DNA of 9,540 bases from Pseudomonadota bacterium (GTDB lineage: Bacteria > Pseudomonadota > Gammaproteobacteria > Burkholderiales > Burkholderiaceae_C), in assembly GCA_023460715.1 (NCBI GenBank), contig JAEWPH010000126.1:1-9540 (forward strand), in the 5' to 3' direction. The position numbers were made by a program, and so were the translations under genes. This document shows, piece by piece, positions 6,895-9,540 of this stretch (positions are counted from its first letter, which is position 1; each line of letters starts with the position of its first letter). Under the pieces are notes generated by a model. It made no database searches. It had not been told where the DNA came from and saw nothing but the letters and a program-made list of their open reading frames with translations.

Positions 6895-7641
6895 ATGCGT
6901 CGCAAACTGATCGCCGGTAACTGGAAAATGAATGGGGGCTTGAATGCGAATGCCGCATTGCTTGCTGCTCTTCGCGAGGATATCGGCCAGCCGAATTGCG
7001 ATATCGGACTGTGCGTTCCCGCGCCATATTTCGCGCAATGCCAGCAGTTGCTGAGTGGCAGTCTGATTCGCTGGGGGGCGCAGGATATATCCGTGCATGA
7101 TGCGGGCGCCTATACCGGTGAAGTGGCTGCTTCCATGTTGCGTGATTTCGATTGCCGTTTCGTGATCGTCGGGCATTCCGAGCGTCGCGCCTATCACGCG
7201 GAAGGCGATGAGTTGGTCGGTGAAAAAACCCGGCAAGCCCTGAAATTCGATCTGACTCCCATTGTCTGTGTAGGAGAGACGCTGGCTGAGCGCGAAGCGG
7301 GCGAGACGAGCAAGGTGGTATGTCGGCAACTGGATGTAGTGCTGGCTGCTGTTGAAAAAGAAATGTTGCCGGAAATTGTGGTGGCCTATGAGCCGGTATG
7401 GGCGATAGGCACGGGAAAGACTGCGACCCCGGAAATGGCGCAGGAAGTGCATGCGATGTTGCGCACTCGAATGAGAGAGCTGTCGGCGCAAGGCGCAGAG
7501 CAGGTGCGGATACTTTACGGCGGCAGCATGAAGCCCGACAATGCGGCAGCCTTGCTTGCCATGCCGGATATTGACGGCGGACTTATCGGTGGCGCCTCAC
7601 TGAAGGCGGACGAGTTTCTTGCCATTATCTGGGCTGCCTGA
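6895..7641 (+). CDS. tpiA: Triose-phosphate isomerase
   Basis: A 248-residue TIM-barrel enzyme that interconverts dihydroxyacetone phosphate and glyceraldehyde 3-phosphate in glycolysis and gluconeogenesis; a cytosolic dimer. All signatures are intact: Asn9 and Lys11 in GNWKMN (8-13), His94 in VGHSERR (92-98), catalytic Glu166 in [12 protein letters not shown] (164-175, with flexible loop 6), YGGS (208-211) and GGLIGGASL (228-236) for phosphate binding. ATG 6895 is chosen because a TTG 21 nt upstream coincides with the predicted transcription start. The ribosome-binding site is weak (GGGTAG). GC at third codon positions is about 62% by hand count, far below the genes before pnp. secG follows after 44 nt with no terminator between, so the two are probably co-transcribed. 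Confidence 0.98.
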   Translation: MRRKLIAGNWKMNGGLNANAALLAALREDIGQPNCDIGLCVPAPYFAQCQQLLSGSLIRWGAQDISVHDAGAYTGEVAASMLRDFDCRFVIVGHSERRAYHAEGDELVGEKTRQALKFDLTPIVCVGETLAEREAGETSKVVCRQLDVVLAAVEKEMLPEIVVAYEPVWAIGTGKTATPEMAQEVHAMLRTRMRELSAQGAEQVRILYGGSMKPDNAAALLAMPDIDGGLIGGASLKADEFLAIIWAA

Positions 7642-7685
7642 TTATTTAAATTTAAAGCGACACATCCTCAACTGGAATCAATCAA

Positions 7686-8084
7686 ATGAATACCACCATG
7701 CACACCCTACTCATTGTCGTTCAAGTTATTGCTGCCTTATCCATCATTGGCCTGGTCCTGCTTCAGCAAGGCAAAGGGGCCGACATGGGGGCTGCATTCG
7801 GTTCGGGTGCGTCCGGTAGTTTGTTTGGCGCTTCCGGTTCTTCCAACTTCCTGTCGAAGTCGACAGCGTTCGCCGCCGCGGTGTTCTTTGCGGCGACCAT
7901 GGGCCTGGCTTTCGTGTCGGGTCAGCCTGCGGCAGGGACGGGTGGCGTCATGGATCGCCTGCCGGAAAGTGCTGTGCCGGGCGTCGTGGATAATTCGGTG
8001 CCGGGTGCGAATCAGGCTCCTGCGGGAGATATTGCAGTGCCTGCACCGGCTGGTGCCGATCAGTCGGGACAAATCCCTCAATAG
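7686..8084 (+). CDS. secG: Preprotein translocase subunit SecG
   Basis: A 132-residue inner-membrane subunit of the SecYEG channel, which assists SecA-driven export. Two membrane segments are visible, about 6-26 (LLIVVQVIAALSIIGLVLL) and 59-79 (STAFAAAVFFAATMGLAFV), joined by the conserved cytoplasmic loop QQGKGADMGAAFGSG and SLFGASGSSNFL. The C-terminal tail (from about 81) is rich in Ala, Pro and Gly and is poorly conserved in the family, which makes the protein longer than E. coli SecG (110). ATG 7686 is taken as start; ATG 7698 four codons later is a possible alternative, and neither has a strong Shine-Dalgarno. It lies directly after tpiA and before a leucine tRNA; E. coli likewise has secG next to leuU. 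Confidence 0.96.
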   Translation: MNTTMHTLLIVVQVIAALSIIGLVLLQQGKGADMGAAFGSGASGSLFGASGSSNFLSKSTAFAAAVFFAATMGLAFVSGQPAAGTGGVMDRLPESAVPGVVDNSVPGANQAPAGDIAVPAPAGADQSGQIPQ

Positions 8085-8129
8085 TTGCGGATTATTTCAT
8101 TCTTTATCTTGAATTAAAGCAAATCTCAA

Positions 8130-8159
8130 TTGAACTGAGGGGTTAAAGCAAGGTAAAAT
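8130..8159 (+). promoter_or_regulatory. Promoter for tRNA-Leu
   Basis: TTGAAC (8130-8135) and TAAAAT (8154-8159) are separated by 18 bp; the -10 matches five of six bases and is followed by a GCGG discriminator typical of stable-RNA promoters. Transcription would start near 8166, about 7 nt before the mature tRNA. The flanking 8085-8172 stretch is AT-rich compared with the rest of the window. Confidence 0.5.
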
Positions 8160-8172
8160 AGCGGACTAAATT

Positions 8173-8257
8173 GCCGACGTGGTGAAATTGGTAGACACGC
8201 TATCTTGAGGGGGTAGTGGCGAAAGCTGTGCGAGTTCGAGTCTCGCCGTCGGCACCA
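8173..8257 (+). tRNA. tRNA-Leu (anticodon GAG)
   Basis: An 85-nt class II tRNA with encoded CCA. The acceptor arms GCCGACG (8173-8179) and CGTCGGC (8247-8253) pair fully; A8254 is the discriminator and CCA ends at 8257. The D-loop contains TTGGTAGAC. The anticodon stem CTATC/GGTAG encloses TTGAGGG, giving anticodon GAG (8207-8209), which reads CUC and CUU. A long variable arm, TGGCGAAAGCTG, and a T-loop GTTCGAGTC follow, as expected for leucine tRNA. It sits between secG and nuoA, matching the secG-leuU(GAG) order of E. coli. Confidence 0.97.
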
Positions 8258-8261
8258 AATG

Positions 8262-8294
8262 AGCCAGCATAGGATAAGCCTGAGCTGGCTTTTT
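8262..8294 (+). terminator. Intrinsic terminator after tRNA-Leu
   Basis: AGCCAGC (8262-8268) pairs with GCTGGCT (8284-8290), with an inner AGG/CCT pairing in the 15-nt loop, followed by a T-run to 8294. It is only 4 nt past the tRNA CCA and separates the tRNA from the nuo operon, so nuoA must depend on readthrough or on a promoter in 8295-8356. No strong promoter hexamers are seen there; a 6-bp hairpin lies at 8322-8337. Confidence 0.82.
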
Positions 8295-8356
8295 GTTGAG
8301 AGCTTCCTGATTATTTCTAAAACGATCCTTCGGTCGTGTAACCAACGGACTCAACT

Positions 8357-8716
8357 GTGAATCTCGAAAATTATTTTCCCGTTCTTCTTTTTATGCTGGT
8401 CGGCATCGCCGTCGGCGTCATTCCGCAGGTGTTGGGTCGTCTCGTCGGTCCTCATCGGCCGGACGATCAAAAGCTGTCGCCTTACGAGTGCGGCTTTGAA
8501 GCGTTCGACGATGCGCGCATGAGGTTCGACGTGCGCTACTACCTGGTGGCGATTCTGTTCATTCTGTTCGATCTCGAAGTGGCCTTCCTGGTGCCATGGG
8601 CTGTGGCAATGGGTGATATCGGTTTGCTGGGATTCTGGTCAATGATGATCTTCCTGGCAGTGCTGGTAATCGGCCTGGTATTCGAGTGGAAAAAAGGAGC
8701 CCTGGATTGGGATTAA
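8357..8716 (+). CDS. nuoA: NADH-quinone oxidoreductase subunit A
   Basis: A 119-residue membrane subunit of respiratory complex I, at the junction of the membrane arm and the quinone site. Three hydrophobic helices are visible: about 7-26, 61-81 and 88-109. The conserved cytoplasmic-loop motif [12 protein letters not shown] (39-50) and the second-helix motif [15 protein letters not shown] (60-74) are intact, with Asp72 and Glu74 matching the conserved acidic pair of E. coli NuoA (Asp79, Glu81). The start is GTG 8357, which gives the usual [13 protein letters not shown]-terminus; the ribosome site is weak (CGGA about 8 nt upstream). It is the first gene of the nuo operon, with 3 nt to nuoB. 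Confidence 0.97.
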   Translation: MNLENYFPVLLFMLVGIAVGVIPQVLGRLVGPHRPDDQKLSPYECGFEAFDDARMRFDVRYYLVAILFILFDLEVAFLVPWAVAMGDIGLLGFWSMMIFLAVLVIGLVFEWKKGALDWD

Positions 8717-8719
8717 GCT

Positions 8720-9196
8720 ATGGCGATTGAAGGCGTATTGAACGAAGGATTTGTTACCACCACGGCGGACAAGTTGCTCAACTGGACCCGCACGGGTTCG
8801 ATGTGGCCGATGACGTTCGGTCTGGCCTGCTGCGCTGTTGAAATGATGCATGCCGGCGCTGCGCGCTACGATCTGGACCGTTTCGGCATCATCTTCCGTC
8901 CGTCGCCGCGTCAGTCCGACGTGATGATCGTTGCGGGTACGCTGTGCAACAAGATGGCGCCGGCACTGCGCAAGGTGTATGACCAGATGGCTGAGCCGCG
9001 CTGGGTGATCTCCATGGGATCCTGCGCAAATGGCGGCGGCTATTATCACTATTCGTATTCGGTGGTGCGTGGTTGCGATCGCATCGTGCCGGTCGATATC
9101 TACGTGCCGGGCTGTCCGCCGACGGCCGAAGCGCTGATGTACGGCATCATGCAGTTGCAGAACAAGATCCGCCGTACCAATACGATCGCGCGCTAA
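8720..9196 (+). CDS. nuoB: NADH-quinone oxidoreductase subunit B
   Basis: A 158-residue peripheral-arm subunit of complex I that carries iron-sulfur cluster N2, the last electron carrier before quinone. The [4Fe-4S] ligands are all present: adjacent Cys37 and Cys38 in [10 protein letters not shown], Cys102 in [10 protein letters not shown], and Cys132 in VPGCPP. The family blocks [19 protein letters not shown] (55-73) and [20 protein letters not shown] (107-126) are intact. Length is normal for betaproteobacterial NuoB. ATG 8720 follows the nuoA stop by 3 nt, which indicates translational coupling. GC at third positions is about 76% by hand count, between that of tpiA and the upstream genes. 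Confidence 0.98.
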   Translation: MAIEGVLNEGFVTTTADKLLNWTRTGSMWPMTFGLACCAVEMMHAGAARYDLDRFGIIFRPSPRQSDVMIVAGTLCNKMAPALRKVYDQMAEPRWVISMGSCANGGGYYHYSYSVVRGCDRIVPVDIYVPGCPPTAEALMYGIMQLQNKIRRTNTIAR

Positions 9197-9214
9197 GGAA
9201 GGGTAAGTGGCAAG

Positions 9215-9540
9215 AATGACGACGAAACTGGAAACCCTGGAAGCCGCTCTGCGCAATGTGCTGGGCGATCGCCTGGAAGACTTGGTGGTGGCATTCGGAG
9301 AAGTGACTGTAGTGGTCAAGCACTCCGCCTATATCGAGTCCATGCTGTTGCTGCGCGACGATCCCAGCCTGAGATTCGAAGAGCTGATCGATCTGTGCGG
9401 CGTGGATTATTTGACTTACGGCGACGGCGTTTGGGAAGGCTCCCGCTTTGCGGCGGTGACGCACCTGCTGTCCATCAAGCATAACTGGCGCGTGCGCGTG
9501 CGCGTGTTTGCGCAAGACGACGAGTTGCCCCTGGTGCCAA
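9215..9540 (+). CDS. nuoC: NADH-quinone oxidoreductase subunit C, 5' part (cut by window edge)
   Basis: The first 108 residues of the 30-kDa peripheral-arm subunit of complex I; the frame is still open at the window end, and the full protein is usually about 200 residues. The visible part begins [20 protein letters not shown] and includes the family block [18 protein letters not shown] (56-73), then [22 protein letters not shown] (78-99), all typical of NuoC. ATG 9215 is the only sensible start. A purine-rich AAGGAAGGG at 9195-9203 overlaps the nuoB stop and may act as the ribosome site, although its spacing is long (about 11 nt). It is third in the nuoA-B-C order. Confidence 0.95.

Noticed and set aside
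9489..9510. Short GTGCGC repeat run in nuoC
   Set aside because: It encodes the Val-Arg alternation of a beta strand in NuoC and is only three units long; no evidence of slippage.

Overview
This window looks like chromosomal DNA from a GC-rich betaproteobacterium, most probably of the family Comamonadaceae (Acidovorax/Comamonas-like). The order rpsO, pnp, tpiA, secG, tRNA-Leu, nuoA-nuoB-nuoC, the strong G/C preference at third codon positions in the first two thirds, and a small palindromic element of a type I recall as common in these genomes all point there. The genus cannot be fixed from the sequence alone.

Layout. Positions 1-148 are a non-coding, highly self-complementary stretch. An alpha/beta-hydrolase lipoprotein gene (149-1072, minus) is divergent from an NAD(P)-dependent D-2-hydroxyacid dehydrogenase (1300-2244, plus); their shared intergenic region carries the palindromic element. 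The dehydrogenase converges on a small secreted protein gene of unknown function (2309-2602, minus), which is divergent from a fold-type I PLP aminotransferase (2715-3872, plus). The aminotransferase stop codon lies inside a perfect TATAAT box that probably belongs to rpsO.

Housekeeping block. rpsO (S15, 4000-4266) is followed by a strong intrinsic terminator, then a 59-nt hairpin leader, then pnp (PNPase, 4483-6606) with its own terminator. The hairpin resembles the RNase III-processed pnp leader of E. coli. A good sigma70-type promoter then drives tpiA (6895-7641) and secG (7686-8084). A tRNA-Leu(GAG) gene (8173-8257) follows with its own promoter and terminator. The window ends in the start of the complex I operon: nuoA (GTG start), nuoB, and a 5' fragment of nuoC cut by the window edge.

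How the genes work together. S15 and PNPase link ribosome assembly with RNA turnover. TpiA serves glycolysis and gluconeogenesis, SecG protein export, and NuoABC the respiratory NADH:quinone oxidoreductase. The first four genes are metabolic or envelope accessory genes with no obvious shared pathway.

I found no new defence or mobile system, CRISPR array, integrase or transposase. The most notable signals are a sharp fall in third-position GC inside pnp at the KH-domain boundary (about 88% to 62% by hand count) that carries on into tpiA, the long pnp leader hairpin, and the two structured repeat-like intergenic stretches.
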